Source: Planctomycetota bacterium | GTDB taxonomy: Bacteria; Planctomycetota; Phycisphaerae; Phycisphaerales; UBA1924 | Direction of reading: 5' to 3' | DNA length: 64,000 bases | NCBI GenBank assembly: GCA_033763975.1 | Contig: JANRJM010000003.1 | Location: forward strand, 60,853 to 124,852 | Shown: positions 8,773-18,200 of the stretch, one piece after another | How positions within the stretch are numbered: the stretch's first letter is position 1 | Layout: each line of letters opens with the position of its first letter | The notes under the pieces: model-generated | What the model saw: the letters and a program-made list of their open reading frames with translations, nothing else | Databases searched by the model: none | What the model was told of the DNA's origin: nothing | Translations under genes and position numbers: made by a program

Positions 8773-9675
8773 TCAGCGGCGACGGCGGAGGGCGACGAGC
8801 CCGCCGAGCCCGAGGAGGGCCGCGGCGCCGGGAGCCGGAACGATGTTGACGTTGAAGATGTTGGTGGAGATGTCGGTCTCGATGAGGGGGAAGATCTGGT
8901 TCTGCACGCGGAAGCCGAAGGTAGCGCCGGGGTTGAGGCCGACCTCGTTGCTGCCGGGGATGGGGTTGAAGTTCTTGTAGCCGGAGTCCATGAAGATGCC
9001 GCGGGTGATGTTGTTGACGGTGGCGCGGTAGCGGGCGCGGGCGCCGGGGGCCTGCGGGTAGAAGTACTCGTAGGCGACTTCGATGGTGTCACCGGGGAAG
9101 ACGATCGGGGGGCTGTTGGGGTTGGGGAAGCCGCCCTCGCCGAAGAGGTTGAAGTCCATGCCGGCGCCGCCGCTGAAGGAGGTGCCGTTGGTGATGAGCC
9201 ACACGCCGCCTTCATCGATGAAGGAGACGCCCTGCTCGTTGACGCGGGGGTTGTTGATCCAGAAGCCGGTCTCGCTGTTGTGCGAGGCGCCGATGCCGCT
9301 GGGGTAGCCGGAGGGGAGGTCGATGGTGAAGCAGGCGCTGGCGCGGAAGGACTCGCCGTCCTGGAGGGCGTAGGGGCTGTTGCCGCCGTCGTTGCTGAAC
9401 CAGGCGACGTGCCGGTTGGCGAACCCGCCGGTGCCCTGCGCGTACACCTCGCGGACGACGTGGTTGCCACCGAGCGAGGTGGGAACGTTCTGGTTGTACG
9501 CGTTGGGAATGGCGGTCCCGTTCAGCGAGAGGTTGCTGGGGAGCACGGAGCCGGGGTTGCGGAAGTTCTCGTACGCGTTGAAGTTCAGCGCGTTGATGCT
9601 CGAGATCTGGGCGACCGCGGTGCCAGCGGCCATCAGCAGAACGAATGCCGACGCGCCCATTGCCACTGCTTTCAT
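8773..9675 (-). CDS. PEP-CTERM-like secreted protein, LacI-operator controlled
   Basis: A 300-residue exported protein. It has a signal peptide (MKAVAMGASAFVLLMAAGTAVAQ) and a C-terminal tail PAPGAAALLGLGGLVALRRRR: a Pro-containing motif, a hydrophobic helix and an Arg run, as in PEP-CTERM exosortase substrates. The middle is Gly/Asn-rich and probably all beta (PSGYPSGIGASHNSETGFWI). I cannot assign an enzyme family. AGGAG lies 9 nt before the ATG at 9675. A LacI-type operator with promoter lies about 95 bp upstream and a strong terminator follows, so it is a single-gene unit of the sugar regulon. A surface glycan-binding role is a guess. Confidence 0.85.
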   Translation of the reverse strand: MKAVAMGASAFVLLMAAGTAVAQISSINALNFNAYENFRNPGSVLPSNLSLNGTAIPNAYNQNVPTSLGGNHVVREVYAQGTGGFANRHVAWFSNDGGNSPYALQDGESFRASACFTIDLPSGYPSGIGASHNSETGFWINNPRVNEQGVSFIDEGGVWLITNGTSFSGGAGMDFNLFGEGGFPNPNSPPIVFPGDTIEVAYEYFYPQAPGARARYRATVNNITRGIFMDSGYKNFNPIPGSNEVGLNPGATFGFRVQNQIFPLIETDISTNIFNVNIVPAPGAAALLGLGGLVALRRRR

Positions 9676-9768
9676 GTCTCGTCTCCTCTTTCTTTCGTAA
9701 CTCGATCCGCGTGGCGGGACACGCTCCCGGTACGCCGCGGGCTCTCTCCGACCCGCTGTCGCGGATCA

Positions 9769-9809
9769 TGTAAAGGCTTTCATTGTCTCGTTTTTGCGCC
9801 CCGCGTCAA
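9769..9809 (-). promoter_or_regulatory. Promoter with LacI-type operator (P3)
   Basis: On the minus strand: TTGACG (9804-9809), 16-bp spacer, GACAAT (9782-9787), then operator TGAAAGCCTTTACA (9769-9782). The operator again starts on the last base of the -10 box. It serves the PEP-CTERM gene at 8773-9675. The centre is GC rather than the usual CG, so this is the weakest match to the consensus. Confidence 0.65.
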
Positions 9810-9887
9810 GCCCATTTCTTGCGGTTTTCCTCGCGCGATCCTCACGAACATCGGGCGAACCGAACACGCGGCCTGCCGCCCTTCGCG

Positions 9888-11024
9888 TCAACCCTGCACC
9901 AGCGCGCGACCAAACTCGCCGGGCTCGAACCAGCGGGCGTGCGTCATGTCGGGGAGGAGCGCCGCGAAGTCGCCGGCCCGAACCGTCGGGCCGGCGGGCA
10001 CCCGCGCGACCAGGCCTTGTTCCGCACGCCGGCAGTGGATGTCCATGCAATCCCCCAGCGTCTCGACGACGCGCACCGGGAGACGAACGGCGTCTGGCGC
10101 GCCGGCGCCGGCGTCCAGACGGAAGAGTTGAGGGCGAAGTCCGAGAATGACCGGCTTCCCGACGTGCGGGGCGAGGTGCGTCTCGTGCGCGGGCGACGCC
10201 CGCAGCCGCACGGGCGGGGCGTCGGCCTGTGCGGGCGGGCCGGCGGCGTGCTCGGTGAACCAGAGTTCGCCCGCGCCGCGGGAGAGGGTGCCCTCGAGGA
10301 AGTTCATCGGGGGCGTGCCGACGAACCCCGCGACGAAGCGGTCGCCGGGGAAGTTGTACACGTCCAGCGGGGTGCCGACCTGGCGCACGAGCCCCTTGCT
10401 CATGACGACGATGCGGTCGCCGAGCGTCATCGCCTCTTCCTGGTCGTGCGTGACGTAGATCGAGGTGGTGCGGAGGCGCTGGTGCAGCGAGCGCAGCTCG
10501 GCGCGGGTGCGGACGCGCAGGCGCGCGTCGAGGTTCGAGAGCGGCTCATCGAACAGGAACGCCTTGGGCTCGCGCACGATCGCACGCCCGACGGCGACGC
10601 GCTGGCGCTGCCCGCCGGAGAGTTCGCCCGGGCGGCGGTCGAGCAGCTCGGCGATGCCGAGCGTGTCGGCGACCTGTCGGACGCGCCGGTCGACGTCGTC
10701 GCGCGAGAGGCCCCGCAGGCGCAGCGCGAAGCCCATGTTCTTGCGGACCGTCATGTGCGGGTAGAGGGCGTAGTTCTGGAAGACCATGGCGATGTCGCGG
10801 TCCTTGGGCTCGACATCGGTGACGACGCGCCCGTCGATGGCGATGTCGCCCGCGGAGCAGTCCTCCAGCCCGGCGATCATGCGCAGGACGGTGGACTTGC
10901 CGCAGCCCGAGGGCCCGACGAGCACGATGAACTCGCCGTCGGCGATCTCGAGCGAGAACTCGGCGACGGCCTCGACCTTTCCGGCGTAGAGCTTGCGGAT
11001 GTTGCGGATGCTGATGCTGGCCAT
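9888..11024 (-). CDS. Sugar ABC transporter ATP-binding protein (MalK/UgpC type)
   Basis: A 378-residue cytoplasmic ATPase. Walker A is GPSGCGKST (residues 37-45), the Q-loop lies in [11 protein letters not shown], the signature is [14 protein letters not shown], Walker B is [13 protein letters not shown], and the switch histidine is in [10 protein letters not shown]. After about residue 240 comes a C-terminal TOBE/MalK regulatory domain. It should power the importer whose permeases and binding protein lie in another operon (1697-4871). No other ATPase is encoded in the locus. The gene is 33 bp downstream of the GH144-like gene and shares its promoter P4, so both importer operons answer to the same operator type. 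Confidence 0.94.
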   Translation of the reverse strand: MASISIRNIRKLYAGKVEAVAEFSLEIADGEFIVLVGPSGCGKSTVLRMIAGLEDCSAGDIAIDGRVVTDVEPKDRDIAMVFQNYALYPHMTVRKNMGFALRLRGLSRDDVDRRVRQVADTLGIAELLDRRPGELSGGQRQRVAVGRAIVREPKAFLFDEPLSNLDARLRVRTRAELRSLHQRLRTTSIYVTHDQEEAMTLGDRIVVMSKGLVRQVGTPLDVYNFPGDRFVAGFVGTPPMNFLEGTLSRGAGELWFTEHAAGPPAQADAPPVRLRASPAHETHLAPHVGKPVILGLRPQLFRLDAGAGAPDAVRLPVRVVETLGDCMDIHCRRAEQGLVARVPAGPTVRAGDFAALLPDMTHARWFEPGEFGRALVQG

Positions 11025-11057
11025 GAGAGGATCGACAGCGTACCGGCGCGGAGCGCA

Positions 11058-12641
11058 TCAGGGGGGCGTGGGGCGACGGGCGTGCGCGGGGTCGAGCTTG
11101 AGGCGCGCGCAGCCGTCCTTGACGAACGGGTGCTCGTGGAAGATGCGCCAGATGAGGCCCGAGCGGGCGTTCTCGATGGCGAGCAGCAGCGGGCCCTGGT
11201 CGATGGCGAGGTAGTCCGAGCCGACCCAGCCGGTGCCGAGGTTGAACGCGTCGAGGAAGCCGTACCCGCCCGAGGCCGGGTCGCGCCAGACGAGCGGGGA
11301 GCCGTCGGACGCGGTGAGGCCCCGGTAATGGCGGAGCGCGGCGATGGCGGCGTCGGGCTCGAACATGACGCACGAGCCGGCGCCGTACGGCGCGATGGTG
11401 CCGTCGCCGTAGTTGTCGGTGGGCTCGTAGAGGGGGTAGTCAATCTGCGGGATGGCGCCGGGCATGGGGAAGGGCTCGGGGAAGACGCCCGGCACGCCGT
11501 ACCCGCCTTCGACATCGGACGCCGTGAGTCCCCAGGCGTTGATGCCCAGGGTGGGAACCTTCTTGGGATTCTCGATGGCCTTCAGGCGGTGGAGGCGGAC
11601 GGCGCGGCGGCTGTTCTCCCACCAGTCAACGCTCGAGCGATTGGGAATGCCGAACGCGCGGGGCGTGTCGGGGCCCATGCCGGCGTAGTCGATCCAGCAG
11701 TGCGCGAAGAAGTTCGTGAAGAGCGCGCCCGACCAGGGGAACCAGACCATCGGGCCGGTGTCGCCGTGCGCGCCGAGCTGGCGGCGCAGGCGGTAGTAGA
11801 GCGCCGGGTCGACGCGACGCGCCTCTTCGGGCGCGCAGACGGCGAGGAATGTGACGAGGCGGTGCTCGTCGCCGCTGTCGATCCAGGCGTAGGGGAGCAA
11901 CTTGCCCGGCCCCGTGGGGCTGGCGATGTCGTCGGGCTTCCAGCCGAGGGAGAGGTAGCCCTTGGCGAGCGGGTCCTCGCCGTCGGAGATGAAGAAGGTC
12001 CAGTCGGCGTCGCGGAAGAGGGCGTCGCCGAGTTCGCGGACGGGGCCGCCGAAGTACTGCGAGGCGGTGAGGATGCCGGCGAAGAGGAGCGCGGAGTCGA
12101 TGGTGCTGACAACGTGCTCGTAGGCCTCGGTCGGCTGGCCGGCGGTGGCGGGGTCGATGAAGTGGTAGAACAACCCGCCCTTGCGGTTGGCCGGGTTGGC
12201 GGCGAGGGCGCGGAGGATGCTCTCGGCGCGGGCGGCCGCCTGGTCGCGCGTCACCCAGCCGCGCTCGGCGCCGATGCACAGGGCCGACAACTGGAAGCCC
12301 ACGCCGGCGACGCTGACGGTGGGCTTGCTGGTGCGGTCGGGGGCCATGCCGGCGGGCGGGAAGGCGTCCCCGGCCTTCCAGAAGAAGTCGAACGCGCTGC
12401 GCTGCACCTCGTCGAGGAAGGCCTCGTCGTCGGGCGCGAACTCGAACGGCGGGCGCGGCGTGTCGGCCGGGGCGGCGATCACGAGATCGGCGGGCTTGGT
12501 GGACGGCGCAGGCTGGGGCGCGGGGGCAGAAGGCTCGGGGGCGGAGGGTGCCGGGCCGGAGGACGCGGGCTCTCCGCACGCCGCGGCGAGCACGAGCGAG
12601 GGCGCCAGGAGCACGAGGGCTGGGCGGAGCATCGAGCGCAC
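11058..12641 (-). CDS. Lipoprotein glucanase, PF10091 'glycoamylase' family (GH144-like)
   Basis: A 527-residue exported enzyme. The GTG at 12641 has AGGAG 6 nt upstream. The signal ends in a lipobox (LAAAC, Cys22), followed by a Pro/Ala/Ser linker to about residue 60, so the enzyme is probably membrane-anchored. The body matches the PF10091 (alpha/alpha)6 family: FDFFWKAGDAFPPAGM, VAGVGFQLSALCIGAERGW, STIDSALLFAGIL-like text, and near the end GYGFLDAFNLGTGWVGSDY with AIDQGPLLLAIENARSG. This family contains the GH144 endo-beta-1,2-glucanases and also occurs inside cyclic beta-1,2-glucan synthases. Beta-1,2-glucan is therefore a reasonable but unproved substrate. First gene of the operon with the ABC ATPase; divergent from the LacI gene. 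Confidence 0.85.
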   Translation of the reverse strand: MRSMLRPALVLLAPSLVLAAACGEPASSGPAPSAPEPSAPAPQPAPSTKPADLVIAAPADTPRPPFEFAPDDEAFLDEVQRSAFDFFWKAGDAFPPAGMAPDRTSKPTVSVAGVGFQLSALCIGAERGWVTRDQAAARAESILRALAANPANRKGGLFYHFIDPATAGQPTEAYEHVVSTIDSALLFAGILTASQYFGGPVRELGDALFRDADWTFFISDGEDPLAKGYLSLGWKPDDIASPTGPGKLLPYAWIDSGDEHRLVTFLAVCAPEEARRVDPALYYRLRRQLGAHGDTGPMVWFPWSGALFTNFFAHCWIDYAGMGPDTPRAFGIPNRSSVDWWENSRRAVRLHRLKAIENPKKVPTLGINAWGLTASDVEGGYGVPGVFPEPFPMPGAIPQIDYPLYEPTDNYGDGTIAPYGAGSCVMFEPDAAIAALRHYRGLTASDGSPLVWRDPASGGYGFLDAFNLGTGWVGSDYLAIDQGPLLLAIENARSGLIWRIFHEHPFVKDGCARLKLDPAHARRPTPP

Positions 12642-12691
12642 GGTGATCTCCTGGGCTGGGGTGCGCGGGGCGGGCGAGCGGGGTTGCGTCG

Positions 12692-12733
12692 TGTAAACGC
12701 TTTCAGCATAATGGCCCCGGCGACTTCCCGCAA
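12692..12733 (-). promoter_or_regulatory. Promoter with LacI-type operator (P4), between glucanase and lacI-type gene
   Basis: On the minus strand: TTGCGG (12728-12733), 17-bp spacer, TATGCT (12705-12710), then operator TGAAAGCGTTTACA (12692-12705), the best match to the consensus. It drives the glucanase-ATPase operon. It also lies about 83 bp upstream of the divergent regulator gene, so autoregulation is possible. Confidence 0.74.
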
Positions 12734-12774
12734 GTCATTGCTCTGAGGACCCGGTCATGTACCATCAGTCCTTC

Positions 12775-13854
12775 ATGGCCAGGCCGAACACCAGACGCGA
12801 CACCGACGACGGCGAAGCGGCGGACCACCCGCCGCCGCGGGGCCCGGTGTCGATCCACGACGTGGCGACGGCGGCGCGGGTGTCGATCGCGACGGTGAGC
12901 CGCGTGATGAACAACCCGCACCTGGTCTCGCCGAAGACGGCGGCCCGTGTGCAGGCGGTGATCCGGCAGATCGGGTATGCGCCCAACCCGTTCGCGCAGG
13001 GGCTGGTGACGCGGGCGAGCCGCGTGCTGGGGATCGCGCTGCCGGACCTGCACGGCGAGTTCTACTCGGAACTGCTGCGCGGGGCCGACGGCGAGGCGCG
13101 CAAGCTCGGGTACTGCCTGCTGGTGTCGTCGGAGCACTCGATCGGAGGGCGTCCCAACGGGCAGGGCGGGCTCGCGTTCGGGCTGATCGACGGGCTGGCG
13201 GTGATGATCACCGAATCGGACGGCGACGTGCTGCGGGCGGCGCGGGACATGATGCTGCCGACGGTGATCCTGGACACCGACCTGGCGAACCGGGGCATCG
13301 ACAGCGTGGTGATCGACAACGTGCCCGGCACGCGCGAGGCGGCGGAGCACCTGCTGCGCTCGACGCCCGCGGCCCGGCTGTACTTCGTGGGCGGGCCCCA
13401 GGAGAACTTCGACACGCAGCAGCGCGCCCGCGCGTTCGTGGAGGCGCTGGAGCGCGCCGGGCACACGCCCCGCGCCGACCAGGTGGCCTTCGGCGCGTAC
13501 ACGGAGGAATGGGGGCGGCGGTGGGTGGAGGGGCTGGGACGCGCGGGGCCGGAGGGGCTGACGGGCGTGCTGGCGGGGAACGACGAGATCGCCATCGGCA
13601 TCATGCGTGCCGCGTCGGACGCGGGGATCGGCGTGCCCGAGCGCATGCGCCTGATCGGGTTCGATGACACGCGCCTCACGACGCTGCTGCGTCCGCGCCT
13701 GTCGGCGGTGCGCGTGCCGATGGCGGAAGTCGGCGCCGCGGCGATCCGCCTGCTCGTGCGCCGGGTGGAGAGCGCGGGAGCCGAGACCACCTGCGTGCGA
13801 CTGCCCACGAGCCTGGTCGTGCGCGAGAGCAGCAGCCCGGCGCCGGGGGCCTGA
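12775..13854 (+). CDS. LacI-family transcriptional regulator of the glucan locus
   Basis: A 359-residue repressor. The helix-turn-helix is near residues 25-46 (SIHDVATAARVSIATVSRVM) and the hinge helix at NPFAQGLVTRASRVLGIALP. A periplasmic-binding-like sensor domain follows, including LPTVILDTDL, LTGVLAGNDEIAIGIM and LIGFDDTRLTTLLRPRLSAV. I take ATG 12775. ATG 12757 would put a possible -10 box (TACCAT, 12760-12765) inside the coding region, but it remains an alternative adding 6 residues. The gene is convergent with the GH1 gene, 2 bp apart at the stops. Five LacI-type operators within 18 kb make this the obvious regulator of the locus. Effector unknown. Confidence 0.9.
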   Translation: MARPNTRRDTDDGEAADHPPPRGPVSIHDVATAARVSIATVSRVMNNPHLVSPKTAARVQAVIRQIGYAPNPFAQGLVTRASRVLGIALPDLHGEFYSELLRGADGEARKLGYCLLVSSEHSIGGRPNGQGGLAFGLIDGLAVMITESDGDVLRAARDMMLPTVILDTDLANRGIDSVVIDNVPGTREAAEHLLRSTPAARLYFVGGPQENFDTQQRARAFVEALERAGHTPRADQVAFGAYTEEWGRRWVEGLGRAGPEGLTGVLAGNDEIAIGIMRAASDAGIGVPERMRLIGFDDTRLTTLLRPRLSAVRVPMAEVGAAAIRLLVRRVESAGAETTCVRLPTSLVVRESSSPAPGA

Positions 13855-13856
13855 GG

Positions 13857-15221
13857 CTAGAGATTCTCGGCGTTGCGCTCGATGACCGAGCGGTACCAGC
13901 GGGCGGAATCCTTGGGCGTGCGCGTCTGGGTGGCGTAGTCGACGTGCACGAGCCCGAAGCGCTCGCGGTAGCCGGCGGACCACTCGAAGTTGTCCATGAG
14001 CGACCAGTGGAAATAGCCCCGGACGTCGACGCCGTCGGCGCGGGCGCGGCGGAGGGCGAGCAGGTATCGCCGGGTGAAGTCGATGCGCTGGGGGTCGTGG
14101 ACCTGGCCGTCGAGCGAGACCCAGTCGTTGTTCGACAGGCCGTTCTCGGTGATGTAGATGGGCACGTTGTACCGCTCGTGCATGAAACGCGGTCCCCAGT
14201 AGAGGCTCTCGGGCTCGACGGGCCAGTGGAACGCGGTCGTGGGGAACCCGGGCGGGCGGACGCACGCGACGGGCGCACCGGGCGGGCCGCCGGCGCTCGG
14301 GGCGGCGGCGCGGACGGGCTGGCCCTCGTAGATGTTGATGCCGAGGAAGTCCATCGGCTGGCGGATGATCGCCATGTCGGCGGGGTCGACCTTGGGCATG
14401 GCGGCGCCGAACAGGCGGAGCCCGTCGGCGGGGTATTCGCCGGTGAAGGCCGGGTCGTTGTACCAGGTGTTGTTCCAGAGGTGGGGCTCGAGCACGCCGC
14501 AGGTGCCCGCGCGGGCGGCGTCGATGTCCGCGGGCGACTGCGGGTACTTCACGACGCAGACGCAGGCCCAGCCGGCCTTCAGGGGCTGGCGGGCGGCGGC
14601 GCGGAGCGCCTGCATCCCGCGCCCGTGCGCCAGGAGCACGTGGTGCGTGGCGAGGAGTTGCTCGGACAGGGGCAGCTTGAGCCCGGGCGCGTTCGTGCCG
14701 TCGGCGTGACCGAACTTCAGGAAGACCTGCGGCTCGTTGAGCGTCATCCAGTGCGCGACGCGGTCGGACAGCGCGTGCACCACGGCATGCGTGTAGTCGG
14801 CGAACCAGGCGGCGCTGTCGCGATTCAGCCACCCGCCCCGGTGGTAGAGCGCTTCGGGGTAGTCCCAATGGAAGAGCGTGACGTACGGCGTGATCCCGGC
14901 GGCGAGCAGCGTGTCGACCAGGCGGTCGTAGAACGCGAGGCCCTTGGCGTTCACCGGGCCGACGCCGTCGGGCATGACGCGTGGCCAGGCGATGCTGAAG
15001 CGGTACGCGCGGGCGCCGATGTCGCGGATGAGGCGGACGTCTTCCTCGACGCGGTTGTAGTGGTCGCAGGCGACGTCGCCCGTGTGCCCCTGAAAGACGG
15101 CGCCCGGCGTGCGGCAGAAGGTGTCCCAGATGGACTTCCCCCGCCCGTCGGCGGCGACGGCGCCCTCGATCTGATAGGCGGATGCGGCGACACCCCACAC
15201 GAAATCCGGCGGAAACGACAT
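13857..15221 (-). CDS. GH1 beta-glucosidase
   Basis: A 454-residue cytoplasmic enzyme hydrolysing terminal beta-D-glucosides. GH1 hallmarks: FVWGVAASAYQIEGA at the N-terminus, RFSIAWPRVMP near residue 75, acid/base Glu in TLNEP near residue 162, nucleophile Glu in YITENGL near residue 357, and MDNFEWSAGYRERFGL near residue 415. Length is typical. AAGGAG precedes the ATG at 15221. No signal peptide is seen. It follows the discoidin glycosidase gene by 68 bp on the same strand and I see no operator of its own, so it is probably the second gene of that operon. Confidence 0.95.
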   Translation of the reverse strand: MSFPPDFVWGVAASAYQIEGAVAADGRGKSIWDTFCRTPGAVFQGHTGDVACDHYNRVEEDVRLIRDIGARAYRFSIAWPRVMPDGVGPVNAKGLAFYDRLVDTLLAAGITPYVTLFHWDYPEALYHRGGWLNRDSAAWFADYTHAVVHALSDRVAHWMTLNEPQVFLKFGHADGTNAPGLKLPLSEQLLATHHVLLAHGRGMQALRAAARQPLKAGWACVCVVKYPQSPADIDAARAGTCGVLEPHLWNNTWYNDPAFTGEYPADGLRLFGAAMPKVDPADMAIIRQPMDFLGINIYEGQPVRAAAPSAGGPPGAPVACVRPPGFPTTAFHWPVEPESLYWGPRFMHERYNVPIYITENGLSNNDWVSLDGQVHDPQRIDFTRRYLLALRRARADGVDVRGYFHWSLMDNFEWSAGYRERFGLVHVDYATQTRTPKDSARWYRSVIERNAENL

Positions 15222-15289
15222 CGAGGCACTCTCCTTGCGCGTTCCCCGCTGGGCGGGAAGGGCGAGCGTACGGCGGGCGGGACGCGATT

Positions 15290-18200
15290 TCAGGGCGCGA
15301 CGTCGAACATCACCGTCGCGGGCAGGCTCCGCACGGTGGCGTCATTTCCCAGGGCGCCGGGCGGGCGACGCACGATGAACCCGCCCGGCGGGATCGTGGC
15401 GTCGCCCTCGAGCGTGACGATCACGCGCGCGGCGTCGCGGCGCATCGAGCCCGAGAGCGTGCCGCCGGGCAGCGTGATGTTCCGGAACGCCACGCCGCCG
15501 GGCGCGCCGAGCCACTCGGCGATGACGCCCCCGAAGACGACGCACGCGTCGTCCTGCTCGTGCACGAAGATCGAGAGCACCGCGTTGACGAAGTCTGACC
15601 CCACCCAGGTGTGCGGCATGTCGCCGATGAACTTGGGCGTGCGCGCCTCGCGGAAGACGACCTCGGCCCAGTGGTTCCAGCCCGCGGGCCGCATGTGCCC
15701 GTGGAACCAGCGCAGGGCGGCGATCGCGCGCTCGGGCTGCCCCAGGCGCACGTACGTGCCGACGTGGCGGAGTTCGTAGGGCGTATAGGCATCCCATGTC
15801 GCGCCGGGCGCGGCGCGGGCGGTGAAGAAGTCCCAGTACTTGTCGAACGTGCCCCGCAGGAGGTCTTGCGGCGCGTGGGCGCCGTCGTCGCAGGGGAAGA
15901 GCGCGATCGTGGTGGACGTGGAATCAAAGTCGTAGAGCTCGACGCAGCCGGGGATGTACGTGAGGTTCTTCTCGCGCGTCGTCAGGCGGATGGAGTCGTA
16001 GAGGCACCGGCGCATGTCGGCGGCCTGCGCGGCCAGCGCCGCCTCGGCCGGCCCGTCGCCCATCTCGCGCGCAATGAACGACGCCTCGCGCAGCCCCAGC
16101 ACGCAGAAGAAGTTGTCCCAGTGCGAGTGCATGGGCTTGGCCGAGTACCCCTCGTGGCTGATGGACTCGGGCACGAGCCCGTAGAAGCGGCGCTTCTCGC
16201 CCTGCTGGTACTCGGGGGTCATGCGCTGCGCACGCAGCGACCCGATGTACGCGGCGGCCTTCTGCACGCGGGGCCAGTGGGCCGCGAGGAACTCGGTGTC
16301 GCGGGTGTATCGGTAGTAGTGCGCGACGGCCCAGATGTACTCGCCGTGGCTGTCGTGCTCGGGCACGGGGTCGGGCCCGCGCGCATCCACCACGCACGGG
16401 ATCTTGCCGCTCTCGAACTGGTGCGAGGCGTACCAGTCGATCCAGGTGCGGACCTCGTCGCGCACGCCGCAGGAGAGCAGGGCGGCGGAGGTGAGCGAGC
16501 CGTCGCGCGCCCACGAGCGTTCGTAGGAGCGCGATCCGGGCTGGATGGCCGGGCCGTCGCGGTTGATGAGGATGTACGCGAGCTGGCTACGGAGCGCGCG
16601 GTCGACCCAGGCGTCGGGCTCGGGCAGGGTGAGTTGCACCGTCGAGACGCGCGTGCGCCACGCGTCGGCCACGGCGGCGAGCCGGGATCGGGCCCACGCG
16701 GGGGCGTCGACGCGATCGGCGGTCGGGGGGGCGGCGCCGGGCACCAGCGGGCAGACGAGGACGACCTCGCGCGTGCCGCCGGGGGCGAGTTCGAAGTCGA
16801 ACGTCATGACGCCCGAGGCGAGGCCGCCGGCGTCGGCCGCGGTGGGCGCGGACGGGTAGTCGCCCGAAGCCAGATCGGCGACGATGTCGCTCGAGCCGAA
16901 CGCGACCGCACTGAGCCGGTCGGGGCGCGTCAGCGCGGTCACGGTCGTGGCGTCGTTCACCGTGATCGACCGGGCGTCGGCGCGGATGGTGCGGATGGGC
17001 GAGAAGCCGCCCTCGAAGTTCAGGCGCTGCCAGGGCGGATTGACCTGGAACGGACGCAGCGCGACATGGAGCCGCCCGGCGATCGGCGCGTCGCTCGTGT
17101 TTGTGACGGCGTAGAGCGCGACGGTGGTGGCGGCATCGCCCGCGCCGTCGACGAACGCCGTCACGCTGAGGTCGAGCCCGTCGTGCCGGCGGACGACGGT
17201 CGGGATGGGCAGGGCGTCGTCGGCGAGTCGCTGCTCCGTGCGGGCGTCGGCCCACGTGAGGAGGGATTCGCCGACGGCGATGAACGGCTCGAGGCTGACG
17301 CCTCGCTTGCCGAGCTCGATCGAGCCGTCTTCGCTGACGAGCGCTTCGGCGCCGTGCTCGGGCGCGCCGATGACGGTCCAGTAGACCTGCTCGTTCAGGC
17401 ACGCGCGGGGGTAGCGACCGCGCGGGGCCTCGCCGGCGAGGGCGGCGAACATGGCGTTGGGGTTTGGTGCGAACGTCTGGTCGCGCAGGACGATCTCGCG
17501 CACGCCGACGTGGGACGCGCCGGTGCGCCCGCGCATGGTGAGGCGGACGAACGCCGCGGCCGAGTCGGGCGCGACGAGCAGCGTGCGTGCGGAGCGAACG
17601 CCCGATTCCGCGGCGAGGACGGACCAGGTTTCGCCGTCGTCGGAGGTCTCGACGCCGACGCGCTTCGGGCGGGCGTCGTCGTCCCAGTCGATCTGCACGG
17701 CGCTGAACTCGGTGGTGGCGCCCAGGCGGAGCGTGAGCGTCTCGTCGGCGTCGCCCGCGGCGGAACGCCACGACGTGCGCGGGTCGGCGTCGATCGCCAT
17801 CGCGGCCGATGCGTTCGGCGACGCCTGCGAGGAGGCCCGGGCCGTGGGGGGCCCGGTGGGCCGGCCGGCGGGCGGGACCTCGCGGAACGTGAGTTCGTCG
17901 AGCCACACACTGCCCTTGCCGCCCGACGCGCTCGCGATGGCGAACTCGAGCTTGGACATCTGCGTCAGCGGCGCGCCGGCGGAGGGCCCCCACGCGAACT
18001 CGAGGTGGCGCGTGCGATACGCGATGCGGGTCCAGTCCGCGGGCCACTCGAACGCGCGGCGGTTTACCCACCAGACGCTGTCGCCCGAGGGGTCGAGCAG
18101 TTTGAACTCGAGGTTGTTGGAGGGCCCGACGCCCCGCACGCGGAACGAGAACTCGTAGTCGGCGGGCAGATCGATCGGGAGCGGACGCTGGATGAGGCCG

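Noticed and set aside
6105..8849. Very long open frame on the plus strand opposite the GH94 gene (and similar ones at 15611-18937 and 9783-12746)
   Set aside because: These are antisense shadows of real genes in GC-rich DNA: they show no family motifs, no start signals, and amino-acid composition typical of the opposite strand of a coding region.
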